A stretch of 10,095 bases of DNA from the NCBI GenBank assembly GCA_013152215.1, contig JAADGT010000087.1:1-10095 (forward strand), given 5' to 3'. The notes beneath the pieces are model-generated. The model searched no databases, had not been told where the DNA came from, and was given only the letters and a program-made list of their open reading frames with translations. Source of the DNA: Deltaproteobacteria bacterium (GTDB lineage: Bacteria; Desulfobacterota; Deferrisomatia; Deferrisomatales; Deferrisomataceae). Numbering within the stretch: the first letter of the stretch is position 1; every line of letters starts with the position of its first letter. The position numbers were made by a program, and so were the translations under genes. Shown piece after piece: positions 1-6,306 of the stretch.

Positions 1-155
1 CGGCGCGAGCGCTGACGCGCCGCAGCGGACCGCGCCGAGGCGGCCCCTGCGAGGCCGTTCAGCGAAGGAGGGGCCCCCAGCCCCACCCCTGGGAACAGCA
101 CGAAATTTCCGAAACACGACACTAGTTTCTTGTTTCTGGTCTCTAGTCCCGGCGG
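1..155. other. Non-coding left edge, downstream of dctM
   Basis: No gene can be supported here. The stretch holds a 7-bp inverted repeat at 1-7/16-22 (CGGCGCG / CGCGCCG) with an 8-base loop, a weak 5-bp inverted repeat at 76-80/89-93, and a heptamer micro-repeat at 118-148 (listed separately). None of these hairpins is followed by a T-run on the minus strand, so the transcription stop of the TRAP operon is not visible. A GTG-started reading frame runs out of the window on the minus strand from about position 102, but it has no ribosome binding site and low-complexity G/A/R-rich content. The neighbouring gene to the left is outside the window. Confidence 0.6.
118..148. repeat. Degenerate heptamer micro-repeat GTYTCTA (copy 1)
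   Basis: Three consecutive 7-base units lie at 125-131 (GTTTCTT), 132-138 (GTTTCTG) and 139-145 (GTCTCTA), with degenerate half-units on both sides (118-124 and 146-148). The array begins 7 bases past the dctM stop codon, in a short T/A-richer patch inside very GC-rich DNA. The same heptamer occurs at 6261-6288, also just past the stop codon of a minus-strand gene. Function is unknown. It could be an intergenic minisatellite-like element or part of a 3' transcript end. Confidence 0.7.
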
Positions 156-1427
156 TCAGCGGCCGAGCCACGTGGTGAGCGGCGGCCAGAAGCTCACCAG
201 CAGGAGGTCCGCCAGGAGCACGAGCAGGAACGGCATCACGGCCCGGCTGATCGCGGCCACCCGCTCGTTGGCCAGGGTGCAGCTCACGATCAGGCAGATG
301 CCCAGCGGCGGGGTGAGCATGCCGATGGCCAGGTTCATCACCACGATCACCCCGAGCTGGGTGAGGTCCACCCCGAGCTTGGGGGCCAGGGGCACGATCA
401 CCGGCACCAGCAGGATCAGGCTGGCGGTGGTCTCCACGAACGTGCCGGCCGCGAGGAGCACGGCGTTCACCAGGAGCATCAGCACCACGGGGTCGTCGGT
501 GAGCCGGAGCAGGGCCGTGCTCAACCGGGCCGGGATGTCCTCGATGGCCAGGAGCCAGGAGAACGCGCTCGCCGCCGAGATGATGAACAGGATCACGGCC
601 GCCGTGATGGAGCCCCGCACCAGAATGGCCGGCACGTCGGCCCACCGCAGCTCCCGGTAGACGAACCGTCCCACCACCAGGGCGTACCCCACGGCCACGG
701 CCGCGGACTCGGTGGCCGTGAACACGCCGCCCAGGATGCCGCCCAGGATCACCACCGGCGCGCCCAGGGCCCACAGGGCTTCGCGGAAGCTGCTCCAGAC
801 TCGGGCCGGGGAGAAGGGTTGGCTCGACCCGTATCCCCGGCGTCGGGAGACCAGGGCCGACACCGCGATCAGGCTCACCCCCATGAGCACCCCCGGCAGG
901 ATGCCGCCGGCGAACAGCCGGCCGATGCTGGCGCCGGTGAGGAACCCGAAGATGATCATGGGGATCGAGGGCGGGATCACCACCCCGATGCTGCCCCCCG
1001 CTGCCTGCACCGCACCGGAGAAGGCCGGGGCGTACCCCCGGGAGATCATGGCCGGCACCAGGATGCCCCCCACGGCCGCGGTGTCGGCCGCGGCCGAGCC
1101 GGAGATGCCGGCGAAGAACATGGCCGACGCCACGGCCACGGCCGCCAGCCCCCCGGGGAGCCACCCCACGAGGGAGTCGGCGAACGCCACGATCCGGCGG
1201 GAGATTCCCCCGACCTCCATGAGCCCGCCCGCGTAGAGGAACAGCGGCACGGCCATGAGCGGAAACGAGTCCACCCCCCCGTACATCCGCTGCACGGCCG
1301 TGATCAGGGGAAAGTCCCCCTGGTAGGCGAAGGCCGCCACCGACGCAAGCCCGATGGCCACCGCGATGGGAACGTCCAGCAGGAACAGGCCGGCCAGCAC
1401 GCCCAGCAGCACCCCCGACACGCTCAC
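156..1427 (-). CDS. dctM: TRAP transporter large permease, DctM family
   Basis: This is the large membrane subunit that carries out sodium-coupled uptake of substrate delivered by the DctP binding protein. It has 423 residues, normal for the family (about 425-430), and is hydrophobic throughout with roughly 12 membrane segments. Family hallmarks are GISGSAAADTAAVG at 107-120, IPPSI at 151-155, TATESAA at 237-243 and LTPPLG at 371-376. The start is taken as GTG at 1427 because it overlaps the dctQ stop as GTGA, has GGAG about 9 bases upstream, and begins directly at the first membrane helix (VSVSGVLLGVLAG). The frame stays open 73 codons further upstream, but that part is arginine/glycine-rich out-of-frame dctQ sequence. 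A second in-frame GTG lies two codons downstream. Last gene of the operon. The substrate cannot be read from the sequence; C4-dicarboxylates or another organic acid are typical. Confidence 0.93.
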   Translation of the reverse strand: MSVSGVLLGVLAGLFLLDVPIAVAIGLASVAAFAYQGDFPLITAVQRMYGGVDSFPLMAVPLFLYAGGLMEVGGISRRIVAFADSLVGWLPGGLAAVAVASAMFFAGISGSAAADTAAVGGILVPAMISRGYAPAFSGAVQAAGGSIGVVIPPSIPMIIFGFLTGASIGRLFAGGILPGVLMGVSLIAVSALVSRRRGYGSSQPFSPARVWSSFREALWALGAPVVILGGILGGVFTATESAAVAVGYALVVGRFVYRELRWADVPAILVRGSITAAVILFIISAASAFSWLLAIEDIPARLSTALLRLTDDPVVLMLLVNAVLLAAGTFVETTASLILLVPVIVPLAPKLGVDLTQLGVIVVMNLAIGMLTPPLGICLIVSCTLANERVAAISRAVMPFLLVLLADLLLVSFWPPLTTWLGR

Positions 1428-1912
1428 CGGTTCCGCTCCGCTCCGGTCACGGCCGCGGCCAGGTCGGCCAGGGCGTGGAACGCCAAAACCGCGCCCCCCA
1501 GGGGAACCACGGCCGCGGGAACGCTGCGGCTCAGGCCGGTGGCGCTCATCACCCCCCGGCGGGCGAACCAGGCGAACTCGGTGCCGTACACCGCCAGGAA
1601 CACCCCGAACCCGATGCCGCAGGCGCACCCGAAGGCCCGGACCCATCGTCGGGCCCCGGCGGGGAGTCGGGCCACCGCCGCGTCGATGCCGATGTGGGCA
1701 CCTCGGGCCCAGGCGGCCGAGGCCCCGAGGAAGGTCAGGGCGATCAGGATCATCCGGCCCACCTCCTCGCTCCAGAAGATCGAGTGGTTCAGGCCGTACC
1801 GGGCTATCACCTGGGCCAGGGTCAGGGTCGACATGGCCGCGGCCAGAAGGAACAAAGCGACCTCCACGGCCCGGTTCAGCGCCGTGGAGGCGTTCAAGAG
1901 CCGCCGCGTCAT
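1424..1912 (-). CDS. dctQ: TRAP transporter small permease, DctQ family
   Basis: This is the small membrane subunit that pairs with DctM in a tripartite TRAP transporter. It has 162 residues and four predicted membrane segments at about 16-38, 52-72, 90-112 and 131-155. The DctQ hallmark WSEEVGR is at 47-53, between the first two helices, followed by the HIGID motif at 73-77. The ATG at 1912 is chosen because GGAGA lies about 8 bases upstream and the protein then starts just before helix 1. The frame remains open through the whole of dctP, but that upstream part is a shadow of dctP. The gene lies 20 bases after dctP. Its TGA stop overlaps the GTG start of dctM, which suggests translational coupling and matched amounts of the two permease subunits. 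Confidence 0.9.
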   Translation of the reverse strand: MTRRLLNASTALNRAVEVALFLLAAAMSTLTLAQVIARYGLNHSIFWSEEVGRMILIALTFLGASAAWARGAHIGIDAAVARLPAGARRWVRAFGCACGIGFGVFLAVYGTEFAWFARRGVMSATGLSRSVPAAVVPLGGAVLAFHALADLAAAVTGAERNR

Positions 1913-1932
1913 CGCCGGGCTCTCCGGGACGG

Positions 1933-2904
1933 CTACCGGGTGGCGGCCAGGAACTTCTCCAGGAGCTCGGCCGTGCCGGGCCGACGGAACATGTCCAGGT
2001 CCTTGAGCCCGGCCACCTTGGCGCGGAACGAGTCCAGATCGGGGTGCTCGTCCACCACCATGCCGGCCTTCTTCAGCTTGGCCAGGAAGTCGGCCTCGTT
2101 CGATCGGTTCCAGTTGCGCTCGTACCGGGCCGCCTCCCGGGCCGCCTCGGTCAGGAGGTCTTGGGTGGCCCTGGGAAGGCCGTTGAACCAGTCCAGGTTG
2201 GCCACGACCGCGTGGGCCGAGTACACGTGGCCGGTGAGGGAGAGGTACTTCTGGACCTCGAACAGCTTGTAGGTCCAGGCCACCCACAGGGGGTTCTCCT
2301 GACCGTCGATCGTGCCCTGCTCGAGCTCGGTGTAGATGGGCCAGGCCATGGGCGTGGGGTTGGCCCCCAGGGCCCTCCACAGCTCCTTGTGCAGGGTGCT
2401 CTCCATCACGCGGATCTTGAGCCCCTTGACGTCGTCCACCGTGTGGACCGGCCGGACGCGGTTCGTCAGGTGCCGGAACCCGTTCTCGGTGAACGCCAGG
2501 CCCTTGAATCCGGCCGGCTCCATCCGCTTCAGGATCTCGGCGCCCAACGGGCCGTCGAGCACCCGGTCCACCTGCTCGTAGTTTTTGAACAGGAACGGGA
2601 ACGCCACCACGTCCACCTCGGGCACGAAGGCGTCGATCGGCCCGAGGGTGATGATGCCCATCTGCACGCTGCCCATCTGGATCTGCTGGAGGATCTCCGT
2701 CTCCGAGCCCAGGGAGGCGCTGTGGTAGATCTTCACGGTCACGTCCCCGCCCGAGCGGGTCTCCACGACCTCCTTGAACTTCTCGGCCGCCACGTTCTGG
2801 GCCGAGCCGGGCTTGGTCACCACGCCCAGCTTGATCTTCACCCCGGCGGCTGCGGGCGAAGCGAGCACGAGGGCCGTGAGCAGAGCCAGCAGAGCCTTTC
2901 GCAT
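1933..2904 (-). CDS. dctP: TRAP transporter periplasmic solute-binding protein, DctP family
   Basis: Periplasmic receptor that captures an organic acid and hands it to DctQM. It has 323 residues, the usual length. A signal peptide is clear: MRK, a leucine/alanine core, then a likely cut after SPAAA near residue 20. Mature sequence matches the family: ASLGSETEILQQIQMGSVQMG around 63-83, and FRHLTN and GLKIRVM at 143-167. R165 sits where family members have the arginine that binds the substrate carboxylate. IDGQENP at 199-205 is the typical DctP signature. A strong AAGGAGG lies about 8 bases before the ATG. The gene begins 65 bases after the globin kinase stop and is first in the dctP-dctQ-dctM order. 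The conserved arginine supports a carboxylate substrate, but not which one. Confidence 0.94.
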   Translation of the reverse strand: MRKALLALLTALVLASPAAAGVKIKLGVVTKPGSAQNVAAEKFKEVVETRSGGDVTVKIYHSASLGSETEILQQIQMGSVQMGIITLGPIDAFVPEVDVVAFPFLFKNYEQVDRVLDGPLGAEILKRMEPAGFKGLAFTENGFRHLTNRVRPVHTVDDVKGLKIRVMESTLHKELWRALGANPTPMAWPIYTELEQGTIDGQENPLWVAWTYKLFEVQKYLSLTGHVYSAHAVVANLDWFNGLPRATQDLLTEAAREAARYERNWNRSNEADFLAKLKKAGMVVDEHPDLDSFRAKVAGLKDLDMFRRPGTAELLEKFLAATR

Positions 2905-2966
2905 GGGGAGCCTCCTTGTGTGTTAGGGACGAAACGGACCACTGGGACGGAAAAAACGGCGAATAG

Positions 2967-2995
2967 ACACTAATCCCGAGGGTTGGGGAAGTCAA
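2967..2995 (-). promoter_or_regulatory. Weak candidate sigma70 promoter for the TRAP operon
   Basis: Read on the minus strand there is TTGACT at 2995-2990 and TAGTGT at 2972-2967, separated by 17 bases. The -35 is good and the -10 is poor (3 of 6). It overlaps the last codons and the stop of the globin kinase, about 60 bases before dctP. No terminator hairpin is seen between the kinase and dctP, only a bare T6 run in the gap. Read-through from the kinase operon is therefore equally possible. Confidence 0.25.
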
Positions 2996-4295
2996 CGCGG
3001 GGGAAGGCGGTCGCCAAGGGCAGCTCCAGGGCGAACACGGAGCCGTCCGGGCCGGTCTCGGCCAGCTCCAACGTGCCGCCCATGCGCTCCACGGCGCGAC
3101 GAGCGAGGGGAAGGCCCATGCCCAGGCCCGTCACCTCGCGGGTGTCGCCCGAGTCCACCTGGTGGAACGGCTCGAAGATCCGCTGCCGGTGCTCCTCGGG
3201 CACGCCGGGCCCGGTATCCCACACCTCGAACCGAACCCGATCTCCGTGCGCCCGGACCCGCAGTCCCACCCGGCCCTCCCGGGTGAACTTGACCGCGTTC
3301 TCCACCAGGTGCCCCAGGGCCAGGCGCAGCCCCTCGGGTTCCCCCTGCACGGGGGGGATCGGCCGCGCCAGGTCCGTTTGGAACTCCAGGCCCTTTCCCG
3401 CGGCCAGATCTTCTCCGCTTCGGATCACCTCGGCCACCACCGGCCCGGGGTCGAACGCCTCCGGCGCCCCCAGGGCCACGGCCGCCAACTTGGCCGCGTC
3501 GAGCATCTGGTCGATCATCTCCACCAGCCGCTCCCCGTGGCTCCGGATGCGGGCCAGGGTCCGGCGTTGCTCCGGGGTGACCGGCCCGTCGATCCCGTCG
3601 CTCAAGAGGTCGGCGAACCCCAGGATCGCGTTCAGGGGGGTGCGCAGCTCGTGGCTGACCTGGGCCAGGAACGCCTCCTTGACCCGGGCCGCCTCCTGTG
3701 CTCGGCCGAACGCCTCGGTCAGGGCGCGGTTCTGGGCCTCGAGCCGCTCGGCGAGGGCCTGGAGCCGTTCGTTGGCCTGCACGAGGGCCTGGTTCCGGGT
3801 GTGGAAGTAGGCGTCCAATGCCAGCTGAAGGTCGAGGAACACCACCTTCTCCAGGGCCTCGATCCACCGCACCGCCTCGCTTCCCGAAACCCCCTCGGCC
3901 CTCAACACCTCGGCCACCAGCTGCAGGAACTTTCGGTACGCACCGGTGTACCAGGGAGGCTCGAGCCCCACCCGTTCGTGCACGAACCCGATCCGGAGCC
4001 GCTCGTGGAAGTACCTCCGGTCGTAGGGGCCCGCGAGCAGGGTCCGGAAGTACCGGGTCTGCACGGTCCGGAGGTGCTCGCGCACCCCGGACCGCGCCAT
4101 CAACTCCCGTGTCTCGGGCCGCCTCAGGAGGAACCGGTGCCACCGGTCCACCAAGGCCTCGAGCCGGGGTTCGAGGACGCGGGCCAGGTCGGCCAGGGCC
4201 TTTCGGTCCGCGGCCGACAGCTCCAGGAACCCGAGCCGCGACCGACGGGCCCCGGCGTCGAGCCCCAGCGTTGCGCTCCAGTCCCGGCGGCTCAC
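2970..4295 (-). CDS. Globin-coupled sensor histidine kinase
   Basis: Predicted soluble heme-based gas sensor (O2, or possibly NO/CO) that autophosphorylates and passes phosphate to a response regulator. It has 441 residues. Residues 18-170 form a globin-coupled-sensor/protoglobin domain: the stretch RIGFVHERVGLEPPWYTGAY at 101-120 carries the expected proximal heme histidine, H106. A coiled coil at about 168-205 joins it to HisKA with SHELRTP at 214-220 (phospho-acceptor H215), then HATPase_c with N box HLVENAVKFT at 329-338, G1 DTGPG at 360-364, F box IFEPF at 373-377 and G2 GLGMGL at 390-395. There is no membrane segment and no receiver. The start is GTG at 4295, overlapping the ResB stop as GTGA; the frame is open 56 codons further, but that part is low-complexity shadow. 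The first Met (residue 66) lies inside the globin fold. Oddity: the distal B10 tyrosine common in this family seems to be replaced by W52-H53 (my alignment by eye). Confidence 0.9.
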   Translation of the reverse strand: MSRRDWSATLGLDAGARRSRLGFLELSAADRKALADLARVLEPRLEALVDRWHRFLLRRPETRELMARSGVREHLRTVQTRYFRTLLAGPYDRRYFHERLRIGFVHERVGLEPPWYTGAYRKFLQLVAEVLRAEGVSGSEAVRWIEALEKVVFLDLQLALDAYFHTRNQALVQANERLQALAERLEAQNRALTEAFGRAQEAARVKEAFLAQVSHELRTPLNAILGFADLLSDGIDGPVTPEQRRTLARIRSHGERLVEMIDQMLDAAKLAAVALGAPEAFDPGPVVAEVIRSGEDLAAGKGLEFQTDLARPIPPVQGEPEGLRLALGHLVENAVKFTREGRVGLRVRAHGDRVRFEVWDTGPGVPEEHRQRIFEPFHQVDSGDTREVTGLGMGLPLARRAVERMGGTLELAETGPDGSVFALELPLATAFPRVDFPNPRD

Positions 4296-5500
4296 GATGC
4301 GGCCCTTTCCCGCGGCGGCGGGGGAGGGAGCAGCAGGGCTCGGAGCGCCTGCCTGCCGCCGGTGGCGCCGGCCAGCACCAACCCTTGTTCCTCGCGGACC
4401 CAGGCGCCGCCCCCCAGAACCAGCAGCCCCAACCCCAGCACGAAGCAGACCGATCCGGTCCACACCAGGGGCTGGCCCGGGTCCCTGGTGATCTGAAACC
4501 CCACCCAGCCGAAGCCGTAGGGGTCGGTTCCCCAGGCGGTGAGGTAGACGCGCACGCCGGCGTGGACCAGGGGCTCGTTCACCGCGATCACGGCTTGACG
4601 CACGGTCTCGCCGTCAGGGCCCAGCACCCGGACCCGGGCCTCCACCCTCCGGAGCTGGGGGTCCCGGAACCCGAGGGGGGTCAGGGATACGGGGCTGTCG
4701 TCCCGGTTCTCCCGGGAGAACGGACCCAGCGTTCCCCTGGGGGTCTCGACCCAGAAGGTCAGGTTCCCGCTTTCGGGGTCGAACCGCCCGATCCGCACGG
4801 TGAGGTCGGTGCCCGGCACCTCGACCCGGCCGCCTTCCCGGGTCACCACCTCGCGGGTCGGCCCGTTCCGGGGCCCCACACGGATCTTGAGGGGGATGGG
4901 GTAGTACTGCTGCCGGAACCCGTCCACCCTCAGCCGAAACGGCAGGGCCCGCTCCCTCTCCAGGGCCCAGTCGAACGCGGTGCGCGTCTCGCCGCCGACG
5001 TACACGGTTTGGGTGGCCACGAACCCCGCCAGGCTCCCGAGCAGGGCCCCTCCGAAGATCACCGGAAGCGACAGATGGGTCAGGGGGAACCCGAGGAAGG
5101 CCCACGGCCGCCGGGACGCCTGCAGGGGGGATGCGGAGCGGATCCGGAAGCCGGCGGCCCGGAGCCGATCCGCCATCCCGGCGTCCGGGGGGCCGTCCAC
5201 CCGGATGCGGGCCGTTCCGTACCCCCGGAACGCCTTCCACCCATCGAGGGATCGGCCCAGGGCGCAGCTCAGAAGGTTTAGGGTGAGCAGGGCGAGCAGG
5301 CCCCGGTACAGTGGGGAGGTGAAGAATCGCGGGAACCCGAGGGTCACGAGCCAGGGCCCGGCTTGGGGAAACCGCTGGAGGAACGCGGCCCGGTCGAGGT
5401 TCTGGGGAAGGACGGTGCCGAGCGCGGCGGCCAAGGCCAGCACCAGGAGCAGACCCACGCACAGGCGTACCGAACCCAGGCGACGCAGCAGCCGATTCAT
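4292..5500 (-). CDS. ResB/Ccs1-family cytochrome c biogenesis protein
   Basis: A membrane protein of the ResB (CcsB/Ccs1) family, which works with a ResC/CcsA partner in system II cytochrome c maturation to move or present heme to apocytochromes outside the membrane. It has 402 residues, on the short side for the family. Predicted membrane segments are at about 11-32, 64-84, 139-164 and 344-365, with a large external domain at 165-343. Family features are the N-terminal SVRLCVGLLL...GTVLPQN, H142 in the third helix (FPLTHLSL, the position of the conserved membrane histidine), and VNEPLVHAGVRVYLTAWG at 307-324. The ATG has GAGGG 5-9 bases upstream. It starts 48 bases after the response regulator, and its stop overlaps the globin kinase start. 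No ResC/CcsA gene is in the window. A role in heme supply or sensing for the neighbouring kinase is conceivable but unproven. Confidence 0.88.
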   Translation of the reverse strand: MNRLLRRLGSVRLCVGLLLVLALAAALGTVLPQNLDRAAFLQRFPQAGPWLVTLGFPRFFTSPLYRGLLALLTLNLLSCALGRSLDGWKAFRGYGTARIRVDGPPDAGMADRLRAAGFRIRSASPLQASRRPWAFLGFPLTHLSLPVIFGGALLGSLAGFVATQTVYVGGETRTAFDWALERERALPFRLRVDGFRQQYYPIPLKIRVGPRNGPTREVVTREGGRVEVPGTDLTVRIGRFDPESGNLTFWVETPRGTLGPFSRENRDDSPVSLTPLGFRDPQLRRVEARVRVLGPDGETVRQAVIAVNEPLVHAGVRVYLTAWGTDPYGFGWVGFQITRDPGQPLVWTGSVCFVLGLGLLVLGGGAWVREEQGLVLAGATGGRQALRALLLPPPPPRERAAS

Positions 5501-5548
5501 CGGACCCTCGCGGAAAGGGCCGATGCTAGGGATGGGTCGCCGGTCGTG

Positions 5549-5929
5549 TCAAGCCCGGGCGGCCGTGGCCAGGGCCTGGTGTACGGCGTCGAGGAGCTCC
5601 CGTCGGCTGAACGGCTTCTTCAGGGTGACCACCCCCCGGAACGTGCGCGCGGTGGACAGGAAGTTGAGCTTTCCGGTGCGCCCCCCCCCCGAGGTGGCCA
5701 CGATGGGCAGCCGGGGAGCCCGCTCCCGCAGGTCCTTGATGAGCACGAGCCCCCCCTTGTTGGGCATGAGGATATCGGTGAACACCAGGTCCGGCCTCCA
5801 CCGTTCCCACACCCCCATGGCCTGATCCCCGTCCGCGGCCACCTCGACCTCGTGCCCCGCCTGCTCGAGCATCTGGCGCACCACGTCGCGCACGTGCTCT
5901 TCGTCTTCCACCACCAGGATCTTGGCCAT
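5549..5929 (-). CDS. Single-domain response regulator (CheY-like receiver)
   Basis: A 126-residue stand-alone receiver domain with no output domain, so it acts by protein-protein contact or as a phosphorelay intermediate rather than by binding DNA. Acidic pocket E8-D9, phospho-acceptor D52 (in FTDILMP), switch threonine T79 (VATSGGG) and K105 (LKKPF) are all in place, so it should be phosphorylatable. The GGGRTGKLNFL stretch at 81-91 is the loop after beta-4 and resembles receivers of HDFNN-kinase systems. The ATG has GAAGGAGGG upstream. It is first in a tight run with the ResB-like gene and the globin kinase, making that kinase its most likely donor. The PAS kinase at 6306-7790, which also lacks a receiver, is the alternative. 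Confidence 0.93.
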   Translation of the reverse strand: MAKILVVEDEEHVRDVVRQMLEQAGHEVEVAADGDQAMGVWERWRPDLVFTDILMPNKGGLVLIKDLRERAPRLPIVATSGGGRTGKLNFLSTARTFRGVVTLKKPFSRRELLDAVHQALATAARA

Positions 5930-6130
5930 GGTATTTCCCTCCTTCGTGATCGAAAGCTCCGGTAGGCCGCGAGGCGGCCCATTTGCGAAAAAGGAACCTG
6001 CACCGTCCCCGCGCGGTCTCGGAGGGGGGCCAGGGGGACTACCCGGGCCGTGGTGCTGTCATGCACAGACCCACTCGAAGTGCCGGGAGATTGAGAGAGG
6101 TCTTTGGCCTCCCAGCGTCACAGTAACTTC

Positions 6131-6151
6131 GGTCGTTGGTCGTCAGTCGGG
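6131..6151. repeat. Heptamer micro-repeat GGTCGTY x3
   Basis: Three consecutive 7-base units, GGTCGTT (6131-6137), GGTCGTC (6138-6144) and AGTCGGG (6145-6151, degenerate). The period equals that of the GTYTCTA array about 110 bases away, but the sequence differs. Origin by slippage or belonging to a dispersed intergenic repeat family cannot be decided from one copy. Confidence 0.5.
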
Positions 6152-6167
6152 GGCCTTGGGACCGCTG

Positions 6168-6191
6168 GGCGGCTAGGCGGCCAGGCGGCTC
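6168..6191. repeat. Octamer micro-repeat GGCGGCYA x3
   Basis: Three consecutive 8-base units: GGCGGCTA (6168-6175), GGCGGCCA (6176-6183) and GGCGGCTC (6184-6191). It lies in non-coding DNA between the other two micro-repeat arrays of the same gap. Function unknown. Confidence 0.55.
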
Positions 6192-6260
6192 CTGAGCGCC
6201 GACGCCAAGACCTCGGGGGCCATGGGGTCTGCTGGAGCGCCGCGTGCGGCTCCAAATCCA

Positions 6261-6288
6261 GTTTCCAGTCTCTAGTTTCTAGTCTCTA
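6261..6288. repeat. Heptamer micro-repeat GTYTCTA x4 (copy 2)
   Basis: Four clean 7-base units: GTTTCCA (6261-6267), GTCTCTA (6268-6274), GTTTCTA (6275-6281) and GTCTCTA (6282-6288). The array ends 17 bases past the stop codon of the PAS kinase. It matches copy 1 at 118-148 in sequence, period, orientation and position relative to the preceding stop codon. Confidence 0.75.
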
Positions 6289-6291
6289 GAC

Positions 6292-6306
6292 GGCCCCGCA
6301 GGGGCC
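6292..6306 (-). terminator. Short GC hairpin at the PAS-kinase stop codon
   Basis: A perfect 6-bp inverted repeat (GGCCCC / GGGGCC) with a 3-base loop touches the TAG stop of the PAS kinase. On the minus strand it is followed not by a T-run but by the GTYTCTA heptamer array (reading CTAGAGACTAGAAAC). It may slow or stop RNA polymerase or protect the 3' end, but it is not a canonical intrinsic terminator. Confidence 0.3.

Larger units (their letters stand above)
5930..6305. other. 376-base gap with three micro-repeat families, no gene
   Basis: No coding region is supported. Short open frames here have no ribosome binding site and no recognisable protein. From left to right it holds the Shine-Dalgarno of the response regulator (5938-5946), an unremarkable GC-rich stretch to about 6130, a GGTCGTY heptamer trio (6131-6151), a GGCGGCYA octamer trio (6168-6191), a GTYTCTA heptamer array (6261-6288) and a small hairpin at the PAS kinase stop (6292-6306). 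It must contain the promoter of the response regulator operon if that is not co-transcribed with the PAS kinase, but I could not find convincing -35/-10 or sigma54 (GG/GC) boxes. Confidence 0.6.

Noticed and set aside
1..22. 7-bp inverted repeat at the window edge as a terminator
   Set aside because: No T-run on either strand within view, and such GC hairpins are common by chance in DNA of this composition.
76..93. 5-bp inverted repeat as the TRAP operon terminator
   Set aside because: The stem is short, the loop is 8 bases and no T-run follows on the minus strand.
1428..1646. 73-codon N-terminal extension of DctM
   Set aside because: Arg/Gly-rich out-of-frame dctQ sequence. The GTG at 1427 starts directly at the first membrane helix and gives the normal family length.
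819..2973. Several long plus-strand frames opposite the TRAP genes
   Set aside because: Translations are Arg/Pro/Gly/His-rich low-complexity sequence typical of antisense frames. The minus-strand genes have clear families and start sites.
4296..4463. 56-codon N-terminal extension of the globin kinase
   Set aside because: Low-complexity Ala/Gly/Arg/Pro content lying over the end of resB. The GTGA-linked start gives a normal globin-domain N-terminus.
3162..5281. Long plus-strand frames opposite the kinase and ResB genes
   Set aside because: No domain is visible, the composition is biased, and they overlap fully with confident minus-strand genes.
5620..6066. Minus-strand 148-codon frame overlapping the response regulator start
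   Set aside because: It is in another frame from the receiver, becomes S/R/P/G-rich where they overlap and has no Shine-Dalgarno at its start.
6261..6288. CRISPR-like interpretation of the heptamer array
   Set aside because: Units are 7 bases with no spacers between them, which is incompatible with a CRISPR array.
5922..6289. Small plus-strand frames in the gap before the response regulator
   Set aside because: No ribosome binding site, repeat-derived content and no recognisable protein.
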